Source of the DNA: an uncultured Prevotellaceae bacterium
GTDB lineage: Bacteria; Bacteroidota; Bacteroidia; Bacteroidales; Bacteroidaceae
Assembly: GCA_902775475.1 (NCBI GenBank)
Contig: CACYME010000004.1
Span: 30,096 to 94,095 of the forward strand
DNA: 64,000 nt
Reading direction: 5' to 3'
Both the position numbers and the translations under genes were made by a program. Position 1 is the stretch's first letter; each line of letters opens with the position of its first letter. The notes beneath the pieces are model-generated. The model did not search any database. It had not been told where the DNA came from and worked only from the letters and a program-made list of their open reading frames with translations. This document shows positions 54,004 through 64,000 of the stretch, piece by piece.

Positions 54004-54058
54004 AAAAAGGAGCTTGTTCCGGAACACATGAAATGCTTCATCCGGTTTACACTCCTTT
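54004..54058. terminator. Terminator between the small basic protein gene and rng
   Basis: On the minus strand AAAGGAG pairs with CTCCTTT, followed by TTATTTG; an inner CCGGA / TCCGG pairing strengthens it. Confidence 0.55.
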
Positions 54059-54078
54059 CACTTTTCATTTACCGTCAT

Positions 54079-54168
54079 TTACTTGCTCTTATGACGATTC
54101 TTGCGCAGGCGCTTCTTGCGCTTGTGCGTAGCCATCTTGTGGCCCTTTTTCTTCTTTCCGTTTGGCAT
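54079..54168 (-). CDS. 29-residue basic AURKAIP1/COX24-domain protein (ribosome-associated)
   Basis: The sequence MPNGKKKKGHKMATHKRKKR followed by LRKNRHKSK is a very short Lys/Arg-rich protein. It matches the small Bacteroidetes proteins annotated as AURKAIP1/COX24 domain, related to mitochondrial mS38 and mycobacterial bS22 ribosomal proteins. It is below most gene-size cut-offs. It lies 47 bp downstream of HU and ahead of a terminator, consistent with high expression. Assignment to the small ribosomal subunit is by family resemblance. Confidence 0.85.
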   Translation of the reverse strand: MPNGKKKKGHKMATHKRKKRLRKNRHKSK

Positions 54169-54215
54169 AGTTGTTTTGAATTTATAATGATTACTTTTAG
54201 AATAAGTTCTGTTCC

Positions 54216-54500
54216 TTATCCGTTATTGCTCATCTTCTCGATGAAGCTCTTGCAGGGCTTGAAGGCCGGCAGGTCGTGAGCCTCGATGACGAGCGTGGTG
54301 TTCTTCGAGATATTACGAGCAGTCTTCTGAGCGCGATGCTTGACGATGAAACTGCCAAAACCTCTCAGGTAAACGTTTTCCTTGTTCACGGCTAAGCTGT
54401 TGCGTATTTCCTCCATTAGCGCCTCGATAGTTGCCGAAACTTCGGGTTTGCCAATACCTGTTTTCTGAGCAATTGCGGTAATGATTTCTGCCTTAGTCAT
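54216..54500 (-). CDS. HU/IHF-family DNA-binding protein
   Basis: A 94-residue canonical HU-family protein: MTKAEIITAIAQKTGIGKPE helix-turn-helix dimer part, then NVYLRGFGSFIVKHRAQKTARN with the beta arm (arm tip motif around residues 58-68) and a C-terminal helix. It binds DNA as a dimer and helps organise the nucleoid. Its own -7 box is 45 nt upstream; the 29-residue basic protein gene follows. Confidence 0.95.
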   Translation of the reverse strand: MTKAEIITAIAQKTGIGKPEVSATIEALMEEIRNSLAVNKENVYLRGFGSFIVKHRAQKTARNISKNTTLVIEAHDLPAFKPCKSFIEKMSNNG

Positions 54501-54545
54501 ATTGCTTTCTCTTTGTTATTTTGGGGTTGTTTTTTATTTTGGACT

Positions 54546-54554
54546 GCAAAGATA
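54546..54554 (-). promoter_or_regulatory. Bacteroidetes -7 box for HU
   Basis: TATCTTTGC on the minus strand. Confidence 0.6.
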
Positions 54555-54620
54555 CTCATTTTCAGTGAGATAAGAAAATATTTTTAGTTCTTTTTTCAAA
54601 AAAACTTCATTTTCTACCTT

Positions 54621-55325
54621 TTAGACGTTCTTTTCAAAATAGTTAATCAACTGTTCGCTGGCCTCTTTACCGGCGTTTTCTATATCTTGCAGCACGTGTC
54701 CTTTCTCCAGCAGAACGAGTCTGGTGGAAATGTCGATGGTGTGTTGCAAGTTGTGGCTACTCAGCAAGATAGTGGCTCCCGTCTGCTGGCTGTAGTCGGT
54801 GAGCATACGTTTCAGGATGCTTTGGCTGGTGGGGTCGAGGAAGTTGAATGGCTCGTCGAGAATAACCAGTTTCGGTTGGCGAAGCAGGACGGACATGATG
54901 CCTACCTTTTGCTTGTTGCCAGCCGAGAGGTTGCGTATCAGCTTCTTCTGGCCAAGCACTTCTCCGCCGGCAAAGTGCTCCATCGTCTTCAGTCGCTCTT
55001 CCATTTCCTGCTGCGGCTGTGAGCTGATTTTGGCCAGGAAAGCGAAATACTCCTCAGGTGTGAGGTAGTCGATGAGGAAGCTGTCGTCGATATAGGCTCC
55101 GGTGTTCTGTTTCCACTCCTCAGAAGTCGATGGGTCAATGCCGTCGATGAGCACTCTTCCATCGTCGGGCTTCAGCAGGTCGAGAATCATGCGGAAGAGT
55201 GTGGTCTTTCCAGCGCCGTTGTTACCAACGAGTCCCAGCAGGTCGCCATCATTCACGGTCAGTGAATCGATGGCGCATGCTGTTGTCTCGCCAAACTGCT
55301 TTTTCAGGTTCTCAATAGCAATCAT
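54621..55325 (-). CDS. ABC transporter ATP-binding protein without an adjacent permease
   Basis: A 234-residue ATPase: Walker A GLVGNNGAGKTTLF (about 31-44), signature NLSAGNKQKVGIMS (about 128-141), Walker B LVILDEPFNFLD (about 148-159) and switch His in LSSHNLQ. The sequence groups with the drug/sodium export CcmA-type ATPases, which normally sit next to membrane subunits; none is present here. It follows secA by 16 bp and is probably cotranscribed with it. Confidence 0.88.
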   Translation of the reverse strand: MIAIENLKKQFGETTACAIDSLTVNDGDLLGLVGNNGAGKTTLFRMILDLLKPDDGRVLIDGIDPSTSEEWKQNTGAYIDDSFLIDYLTPEEYFAFLAKISSQPQQEMEERLKTMEHFAGGEVLGQKKLIRNLSAGNKQKVGIMSVLLRQPKLVILDEPFNFLDPTSQSILKRMLTDYSQQTGATILLSSHNLQHTIDISTRLVLLEKGHVLQDIENAGKEASEQLINYFEKNV

Positions 55326-55341
55326 ACAATTACATTTATTG

Positions 55342-58719
<3,378 letters not shown>

Positions 58720-58784
58720 CTTTTATATTTACGATTTACGGATTTACTGTTTTATGATTATTTTTGTTTAACTGCTTTGCGGGT

Positions 58785-58793
58785 GCAAAGTTA
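58785..58793 (-). promoter_or_regulatory. Bacteroidetes -7 box for secA
   Basis: TAACTTTGC on the minus strand, 65 nt upstream of the ATG. Confidence 0.55.
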
Positions 58794-58824
58794 CGCATTT
58801 TTTTGCAGAATCGTGCAAAAAGCA

Positions 58825-60411
58825 CTAAAATAATGGCTCTGCTGAGCAAGCATTGGGCGCTCTGATGCGTATGGCCCTCGCAATCGTGGGGGCTATACGG
58901 TCGGTGCTGACGGGCGTGCTGATGCGCTCGGCCTGCGTGCCGGCACCGAAGATGATGATGGGGAACTGGGTGTAGGAGGCGACGGCCATCTCGCTTTCCT
59001 GCGTGTCTTCGTTGAGCACGCGCCAGCCAGGGGCCGCCTCGATGATGATGTCGCCGCAGCGCTGCGGGTTGAAGCCGTTGCGCGTCTTCTCCGTCTGTGC
59101 ACTTTGCGATGTGAGCAGCTGCAGCGAGGTGTAGACGTTCTTCACGCCCGTCATCATGGCCACAATCTCCTGAGCGCGGCTGGTGGCCTCGCCCATGCTG
59201 ATTTTCTTTGTCTCCAGCAGCTTGTGGTTCAGGAATATCTGGTTGCGGAAGATGGTCTCCACGTAGTTGTCCTGCCCCCAGATGGCCCCCAGGTACATGT
59301 TCATCAGGTTGGCCGTTCGGCTCATGTAGAGCGTCCCCGTGGGTATGCGGAAGCGGGCGTAGTCGGCGGGCTCCACGTCGCTGTAGCCCGTGCTGGTGAC
59401 GACGAAGAGCACTTCCTCGGTGCTGAGGTTCTGACTGATATATTTCAGCAGGCGGCTCAGCTCGATGTCGAGGCGCAGATAGGTGTCCTGCAGCTCCATC
59501 TGACAGTCTGTCATGCTCTGCGGACCATAGGTTCCTGCGTAGTAGGTCAGCGAGAGCAGGTCGGTCACGCCGTCGCGCCCCATCCCCGTGTTGGTGATGC
59601 AGCGCATGGCCATGTCGGTGACATCCTGGTTCACCAGCGCGCTCTGCTTGTAGTCGGCAAAGCGGCTACTGCCCTTGAACTTGTGCTTGAAGGGCTTGTC
59701 GCCGACGCTCGTCTGCAGGTAGTAGTTGAACGTGGCCGTCTGCTGTGTCAGCGGTTGCCAGGTGACGTTGTCGATGTGCTTGCCGGGGGCCTTCTCAGCG
59801 TTGAAGCTGCTCAGCCAGGCTGGCATGTCGCGCAGATAGTAGGTCGACGAGCACCAGGTGCCGAAGATATTGTCAATCCACAGGGCGGCGTCGGCCGCAT
59901 GGCCTGCTGCGAGCACGGCAGCTTCGCGGAAGGGTGCAACGGCATAGACGAGGGCCTTTCCCCCCGTGGCTACCTTCAGCTCGTCGGCCAGCGTCGAGAC
60001 CTGCAGGCCCAGTGGCGATGCCGTCTCTGAGGTGAGCATGCCGGAATATTTCGCGTCGTCAACGCAGCCAACGGGGCGCAGCGTCTCGCGGTTCAGCCAG
60101 CGGTTGCCCACGATGCTGTTGTAGTAGGGCGTGGTGCCCGAGGCAATGGCAGCGATGGCCGATGCACGGTCAACGGGTGCGAAGGGGTAGGAGGCGTTGG
60201 CAAAGACCATGCCCTGCTCCAGCAGCAGCTTCAGTCCCCCGTCGCCGTAGAGTGGGGCGAAGGCTTCCAGATAGTCCGTGCGCAGCTGGTCGATGGCAAT
60301 GTTGACCACCAGCCGCGGGGCACCCTTAGGCTGCTGCGACGTCTGTGCCGAGGCATCGGTGCTGAAGCCCAGGATGGCCAGCAGGGTGATGTAGAGGTAT
60401 CTATTGGTCAT
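58825..60411 (-). CDS. PafA-like alkaline phosphatase superfamily protein, probably catalytically inactive
   Basis: A 528-residue exported protein (signal peptide to about 22) with the PafA framework: VNIAIDQLRTDYLEAF at the start, LLLEQGMVFANASYPFAP, AAGHAADAALWID, STYYLRDMPAW and MELQDTYLRLDIELSRLL. However, the nucleophile/His region usually of the T-x-T-G-P-G-H form reads APVDRASAIAAIASG, the D-x-x-G-H metal site reads TYYAGTYGP, and the usual D-H-G reads TSTGYSD. Only the first Asp appears kept. I infer a pseudo-enzyme. Its ATG overlaps the end of the DUF4105 gene by 11 bp. Confidence 0.75.
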   Translation of the reverse strand: MTNRYLYITLLAILGFSTDASAQTSQQPKGAPRLVVNIAIDQLRTDYLEAFAPLYGDGGLKLLLEQGMVFANASYPFAPVDRASAIAAIASGTTPYYNSIVGNRWLNRETLRPVGCVDDAKYSGMLTSETASPLGLQVSTLADELKVATGGKALVYAVAPFREAAVLAAGHAADAALWIDNIFGTWCSSTYYLRDMPAWLSSFNAEKAPGKHIDNVTWQPLTQQTATFNYYLQTSVGDKPFKHKFKGSSRFADYKQSALVNQDVTDMAMRCITNTGMGRDGVTDLLSLTYYAGTYGPQSMTDCQMELQDTYLRLDIELSRLLKYISQNLSTEEVLFVVTSTGYSDVEPADYARFRIPTGTLYMSRTANLMNMYLGAIWGQDNYVETIFRNQIFLNHKLLETKKISMGEATSRAQEIVAMMTGVKNVYTSLQLLTSQSAQTEKTRNGFNPQRCGDIIIEAAPGWRVLNEDTQESEMAVASYTQFPIIIFGAGTQAERISTPVSTDRIAPTIARAIRIRAPNACSAEPLF

Positions 60412-61636
60412 GATAGTGCGTCAGATATAAACGTATCAGCAAAAACAGTGCCACAAATTCCAGTCCCTCGGCATAGTCCTGTACGAGGGCACCCAGCAGG
60501 AAGAGCAGCAGGCACACGCCTTGCAGCTTCCACCAGAGGGTCTTACGGCGACGGATGACCTGCGGCAGGAACAGCAGCGCCAGCGGATTGAGCAGCAGCA
60601 CCTGCAGGTTGGTGCTCGTGGCAGGATGCTCCGAGAAGAACATCAGCGTCAGCAGACAGCCCGCCACGCCCGTGAGGAGCATCATGACGCCGTCGAACCA
60701 CACTTGCTGCCGTTTGCTGTGCAGCTCATAGCCCGTGACGGCTGCTATGAGTAAACATATAAATAATGTACACGCGAGAGGACTCAGTGGAAATCCCTGC
60801 TTCACCGTCTGCTGGCCCTGTGGTATCAGCGTCACTCTGCGTAGTACAAGGGGGCGCCTGTCGGAGCCACGAACGACGGTGGCGTGGTCGAAGTCCCAGC
60901 TCAGCGATGCAGGCAGGAACTGGCGCTCACGCTGCGTGGTCTTCTGGTCGGCGCGGAAGCCCAGCAGCAGGTCGTTGCCGAAGGCTGCCCAGCGGTGGTC
61001 GCTGCCCGTGCACTCGTGCACCATCTGGCGCAGCGTGGGCTCATAGCCGGGGCGTTCGGCGTAGCTCACGGTGCCGTCGAGGCTGCGTTCTATGATGTCG
61101 CGCGGTCGGGTGGAGCAGTTGTCGAAGAAGAAGTTGTAGCGATAGACGGGAGTCTTCATGTTCTCGGCCAGCGCCGTTTGCAGCTGCAGCTTCTCCCGTG
61201 GCGTCAGGTCGAGCACCTGGGCCTCCACGCTGCTGCCCCAGCGGCGATAGTAGTCGCACCAGGCCAGCAGAGCTGGCGTGGACTCCAGCCGGTAGTCGGT
61301 CTGTCCCATCATGAAGCGCCACACAAAGTGGGGCTTACGATAGTCGAACACTCCGTAGTTGAACACCCATTGCCTGCGGGCCATGCGGTCAGTGATGAGC
61401 AGTGCCGTGTGGCCGTAGAGGCTGTACACCTCCTCATGGGGAGAGCAAGTGAGCAGGCTCACCTCCACGCCAGCCATGCGGGCAGCCAGCAGGCTGTCCT
61501 CGTCGATGGGTTCGTCTATACTTATAGGCCGCAGGCTGTCGTTCCCGACCGTCTGCTGCGCGTCGGCATTGCCGCTAACTGTCATCATTGCAAAGACGAG
61601 CAGCAACACCCTCAAAAAGAGCCTTATGCGTTTCAC
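60401..61636 (-). CDS. DUF4105 membrane protein
   Basis: About 411 residues from a GTG start: signal peptide (FLRVLLLVFAMMTVSGNADAQ), a periplasmic DUF4105 domain with EVSLLTCSPHEEVYSLYGHTALLI and the conserved YNFFFDNCSTRPRDIIE (Cys/Asn motif of an NlpC/P60-like or protease-like fold), then about five membrane helices from residue ~255 to the end. Function is not established; the motif suggests a Cys enzyme acting near the cell wall. The GTG at 61636 is inferred because the reading frame is open further up but only across the promoter and repeat R2. Confidence 0.75.
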   Translation of the reverse strand: MKRIRLFLRVLLLVFAMMTVSGNADAQQTVGNDSLRPISIDEPIDEDSLLAARMAGVEVSLLTCSPHEEVYSLYGHTALLITDRMARRQWVFNYGVFDYRKPHFVWRFMMGQTDYRLESTPALLAWCDYYRRWGSSVEAQVLDLTPREKLQLQTALAENMKTPVYRYNFFFDNCSTRPRDIIERSLDGTVSYAERPGYEPTLRQMVHECTGSDHRWAAFGNDLLLGFRADQKTTQRERQFLPASLSWDFDHATVVRGSDRRPLVLRRVTLIPQGQQTVKQGFPLSPLACTLFICLLIAAVTGYELHSKRQQVWFDGVMMLLTGVAGCLLTLMFFSEHPATSTNLQVLLLNPLALLFLPQVIRRRKTLWWKLQGVCLLLFLLGALVQDYAEGLEFVALFLLIRLYLTHYHDQ

Positions 61637-61640
61637 GGCT

Positions 61641-61649
61641 GCAAAATTA
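61641..61649 (-). promoter_or_regulatory. Bacteroidetes -7 box for DUF4105
   Basis: TAATTTTGC on the minus strand, ending only 4 nt before the inferred GTG start, so the mRNA would be leaderless or nearly so. Confidence 0.5.
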
Positions 61650-61729
61650 CACAAAAAAGGCGTAAGCGCCAAACAAAAGGCGGCTGTTTTTTGTGCAGTT
61701 TCCCCACAGCCGCAGGGATGAGAGGAAAA

Positions 61730-61884
61730 AGGCGGCGACAAATAGGGATCAGGCCACACTGGAGCGGGAAAAAAGCCACGCCTTTTCCGTTGGCAGCGGA
61801 CGGGGACGATATTGGCAGCGGCCGCTGCCAATAATGGCAGCGGGCGGGGAAATTAATGGCAGCGCCCGCTGCCTTCCCTGCTGA
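61730..61884. repeat. GC-rich palindromic repeat R2, copy 2
   Basis: Aligns with 149-305. The centre at 61811-61832 is a perfect 22-bp palindrome (ATTGGCAGCGG and its inverse), flanked by further GGCAGCGG units. It lies between the divergent DUF4105 and aminopeptidase genes. Confidence 0.75.
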
Positions 61885-61974
61885 GAACAGCGAGGGGAGC
61901 TACGCACAAATAGGTCAACTGCTATATCATTGCCATAATTTATATGAAGTACGCTCATTCTACATTGCCGTTTG

Positions 61975-62007
61975 TTTGGTGTTATGGAAAATTATTTGTA
62001 ACTTTGC
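61975..62007 (+). promoter_or_regulatory. Promoter for the C1B aminopeptidase
   Basis: -33 TTTG (61975-61978), 20-nt spacer, -7 TAACTTTGC (61999-62007), 32 nt before the ATG. Confidence 0.7.
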
Positions 62008-62039
62008 CCCATCATCAAAAAAACAGCAAAGATAGAATC

Positions 62040-63440
62040 ATGAGAAAGAGTGTATTATTCGCATGCCTGTGCCTGGCCCTGTCGGCTGGGGCACAGAAGA
62101 AAGAGGGCGGCATCTCGTCGAAGATGCTGAGTGAGATTCAGAAGGAGCAGAAGCTGACGCCCAGCGACCGCGCGCTGGTGAACGCCATCGCTGCCAACAG
62201 CATCGACCTGCTGGCTGTGAACCGCGACAATGCCGGGGCGCTGGACACGCACTTCAGCATTGAGACGCGCCGCCAGTCGATAACCGACCAGAAGTCGAGC
62301 GGGCGCTGCTGGATGTTCAGCGGACTGAATGTGCTGCGCTCCGACTTCAACCTGCGCACGGACACGCTCTCGACCGACTTCTCGCAGGCTTACCTCTTTT
62401 TCTGGGACCAGCTGGAGAAGGCGAACCTGATGCTGCAAGGCTGCATCGACACGGGCCAGAAACCGATGGACGATGTGCGTGTGCAGTTCTTCTTCCGCAG
62501 CCCTATCGGCGACGGTGGCACGTTCTGCGGCGTGGCCGACCTGGCCGAGAAGTACGGTCTGGTGCCCAGCGAGGTGATGCCTGAGTCGTTCTCGAGCGAC
62601 AACACCAGCAAGGCGCGCCAGCTCATCGCCTCGAAGTTGCGCGAATACGGCCTGCAGCTGCGTGAGATGGTGCAGAAGGGCAAGAAGGCATCGGCGCTGG
62701 AGAAGGCGAAGACGCGCATGCTCTGCCAGATTTACCACATGCTGCAGTACACCATCGGCAATCCGCCGGAGAAGTTCACCTATGCCTTCAAGAATGCGAA
62801 GGGGCTGGCCGTGGGCACCCCGAAGGAGTACACCCCGCTGTCGTTCTACCAGGAGGTGATGGGGGGCAAGCAGCTCAACGGCACGTTCATCATGGTGATG
62901 AACGACCCGAGGCGTGAATACTACAAGACCTACGAGGTGGAGCTGGACCGTCACACCTACGACGGTCACAACTGGAAGTACGTGAACCTGCCGATGGACG
63001 ACATCGAGCAGATGGCCATTGCCACGCTGAAGGCAGGGCACAAGCTCTACAGCTCGTACGACGTAGGCAAGATGCTCGACCGCAAGCGCGGCTATGCCGA
63101 CACGGAGAACTTCGACTATGGCTCGCTCTTCGGCACGACGTTCCCCATGTCGAAGGCTGAGCGCATCTCGACGTTCGACAGCGGTTCAACGCATGCGATG
63201 ACGCTCACCGCCGTTGACCTGGATGCCAAGGGGAAGGCCACGAAGTGGAAGGTGGAGAACTCGTGGGGCGCCGACTGGGGACAGAAGGGCTGCCTGATTA
63301 TGACCGACCGCTGGCTGCGTGAATATATGTTCCGTCTGGTGGTGCCCAATGAGTATGTGCCGCAGAAGGTGATGCAGGCCTACCAGCTGCCTCCGGTGAT
63401 GGTGATGCCAGAAGACCCGCTCTTCCTGCCTGACGAATAA
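62040..63440 (+). CDS. C1B family cysteine aminopeptidase (bleomycin hydrolase-like), exported
   Basis: A 466-residue papain-fold peptidase of the PepC/bleomycin hydrolase type. The catalytic Cys is in SSGRCWMFSGLN (about 83-94), His in GSTHAMTLTAVD (about 381-392) and Asn in VENSWGADWGQKG (about 405-417). Unlike cytosolic PepC it has a signal peptide (MRKSVLFACLCLALSAGAQ), so it acts in the periplasm or outside. It trims amino acids from peptides. The ATG at 62040 is chosen because the in-frame start at 61944 lies upstream of the promoter. Confidence 0.92.
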   Translation: MRKSVLFACLCLALSAGAQKKEGGISSKMLSEIQKEQKLTPSDRALVNAIAANSIDLLAVNRDNAGALDTHFSIETRRQSITDQKSSGRCWMFSGLNVLRSDFNLRTDTLSTDFSQAYLFFWDQLEKANLMLQGCIDTGQKPMDDVRVQFFFRSPIGDGGTFCGVADLAEKYGLVPSEVMPESFSSDNTSKARQLIASKLREYGLQLREMVQKGKKASALEKAKTRMLCQIYHMLQYTIGNPPEKFTYAFKNAKGLAVGTPKEYTPLSFYQEVMGGKQLNGTFIMVMNDPRREYYKTYEVELDRHTYDGHNWKYVNLPMDDIEQMAIATLKAGHKLYSSYDVGKMLDRKRGYADTENFDYGSLFGTTFPMSKAERISTFDSGSTHAMTLTAVDLDAKGKATKWKVENSWGADWGQKGCLIMTDRWLREYMFRLVVPNEYVPQKVMQAYQLPPVMVMPEDPLFLPDE

Positions 63441-63463
63441 AAAAGAAAGCCCTCACAGTCTCT

Positions 63464-63480
63464 CCCTTGGGAAGGGAGTT
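63464..63480. repeat. Short palindrome preceding R3-C
   Basis: CTCCCTTGGGAAGGGAG, a 7-bp stem with 3-nt loop, 23 bp after the aminopeptidase stop. A related run-of-C/run-of-G hairpin precedes R3-B at 43331-43349. It may act as a weak terminator. Confidence 0.45.
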
Positions 63481-63509
63481 GTTAGAAATGCAGGGATAAG
63501 AACTGTTAA

Positions 63510-63643
63510 TGAGGGATTGGAGAAAATGAGAAGTGAGGAGTGAGAAATGAGAAATGAATAGACCTGCCGCTGGAGTTTTCCGCCCTGAGTCTATTCATTT
63601 CTCATTTCTCATTCCTCATCTTTGTTGAGGGATTGGAGAAAAT
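63510..63643. repeat. R3-C flanked by an 18-bp direct repeat
   Basis: TGAGGGATTGGAGAAAAT occurs exactly at 63510-63527 and 63626-63643. Between them lies an R3 element: AGTGAGG/AGTGAGA/AATGAGA units ending GAATAGAC (63528-63563), a ~28-bp centre, GTCTATTCATTTCTCATTTC and inverted units to about 63620. The right copy touches the stop codon of the HU-related gene. Confidence 0.85.
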
Positions 63644-64000
63644 CACCCCTGCGTCGGCACCAGGTACTTCCCCTTCTCGTTCGAGAGCTCAGCCTCGCCG
63701 TCCTTGATGCGCTGCGCCATCGAGGTGTAGGCCAGCTGCACCTCCTCGCGCATGTTGGCGATGCGGGTGGCACCGGTGGCGCGGCATCCCAGGCGGATGG
63801 CGGTGATGTTCGTGGCCAGGTCGAACTTCTCGGCGCTCTGGGCAGGCGTGCTCACGGCGGTGGCCTTGAAGATGCACAGGTCGCTCAGCTTCACGGGCTG
63901 GCCCTCGAGCACCAGGTGCTTGATGCAGTCGGCGGCCTTGATGAGCACCGCATAGATGACGTCGCGCGTGTAGGGGCTGCCGTGCACGGCGATGTGCTCG
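63643..64000 (-). CDS. HU-related DNA-binding protein, N-terminus beyond the window
   Basis: The last ~118 residues of an HU-related protein typical of Bacteroidales (VHGSPYTRDVIYAVLIKAADCIKHL, then LSDLCIFKATAVSTPAQSAEKFDL and IRLGCRATGATRIANMREEV). The frame stays open to position 64000, so the true start lies outside. It ends KGKYLVPTQG. Probably a nucleoid or DNA-binding role; distinct from the canonical HU at 54216-54500 and related to the protein at 309-944. Confidence 0.8.
   Translation of the reverse strand, partial: EHIAVHGSPYTRDVIYAVLIKAADCIKHLVLEGQPVKLSDLCIFKATAVSTPAQSAEKFDLATNITAIRLGCRATGATRIANMREEVQLAYTSMAQRIKDGEAELSNEKGKYLVPTQG

Noticed and set aside
61637-61831. N-terminal extension of the DUF4105 protein reading through repeat R2.
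   Set aside because: The extension crosses the -7 box and a non-coding repeat, and the signal peptide begins at the GTG at 61636.

Overview
The window is 64 kb of a Bacteroidales chromosome, most likely Prevotella or a close relative. The evidence is high-GC coding sequence between AT-rich intergenic gaps, repeated Bacteroidetes-type -7 boxes (TAnnTTTG, often followed by C, sometimes with a TTTG/TTG -33 box 19-20 nt upstream), many MKK-type signal peptides and lipoproteins, and Bacteroidetes-specific families (DUF4301, DUF4105, DUF5689, DUF4369, DUF3943, LA_2272 repeats, HU-related proteins, a ~1100-residue SecA). No rRNA, CRISPR array, prophage or intact insertion sequence is visible. There is one tRNA (Cys, GCA).

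Layout. 0.3-5.3 kb: HU-related protein, secreted flavin-reductase-like protein, pfkA, large outer-membrane DUF3943 protein. 5.4-7.6 kb: ECF-like membrane protein, flavodoxin lipoprotein, aldo/keto reductase. 7.7-14.3 kb: a six-gene minus-strand run (rpiB, MFS transporter, secreted protein, patatin, PfkB-family sugar kinase, DUF4301). 14.6-19 kb: transketolase, a decayed kinase/leucine-rich-repeat gene and two copies of an unrecognised intergenic repeat. 19-26 kb: S9 peptidase, leuB, TPR protein, tRNA-Cys, a thioredoxin-fold lipoprotein without cysteines and an OmpA-like/TPR lipoprotein. 26.8-34 kb: GHL10-type hydrolase, then divergently a five-gene operon (cstA, small beta-barrel, nadC, GH109-like enzyme, sugar kinase). 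34-37 kb: trxB, glutathione peroxidase, DNA/RNA endonuclease, rpmE2. 37-42.7 kb: TonB-dependent receptor with DUF5689 and OB-fold-repeat lipoproteins. 43.5-50.7 kb: Ser/Arg-rich secreted protein, Wzi-like protein, lipocalin-like lipoprotein and envelope-glycan initiation genes. 50.8-64 kb: nth, DUF2461, rng, a 29-residue basic protein, HU, ABC ATPase, secA, a PafA-like protein lacking its catalytic residues, DUF4105, a C1B aminopeptidase and a second HU-related gene cut by the window edge.

How genes work together. The recognisable units are central sugar metabolism (pfkA, rpiB, tkt, sugar kinase and MFS transporter), amino-sugar release and phosphorylation (GH109-like enzyme plus NahK-like kinase), thiol/peroxide defence (gpx-trxB), surface-glycan initiation (WecA-like, PglC-like and WbpM-like enzymes plus Wzi) and a possible surface uptake system (TonB receptor plus two lipoproteins).

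The least ordinary content is non-coding. There are three repeat families: (R1) four ~280-430 bp intergenic elements with conserved hairpins, one of which abuts and forms the 3' end of a pseudogene; (R2) two GC-rich palindromic elements 61 kb apart; (R3) five elements in which 7-bp tandem repeats flank a hairpin. One R3 copy supplies the start codon and signal-peptide region of a patatin gene, and another is bracketed by an exact 18-bp direct repeat.
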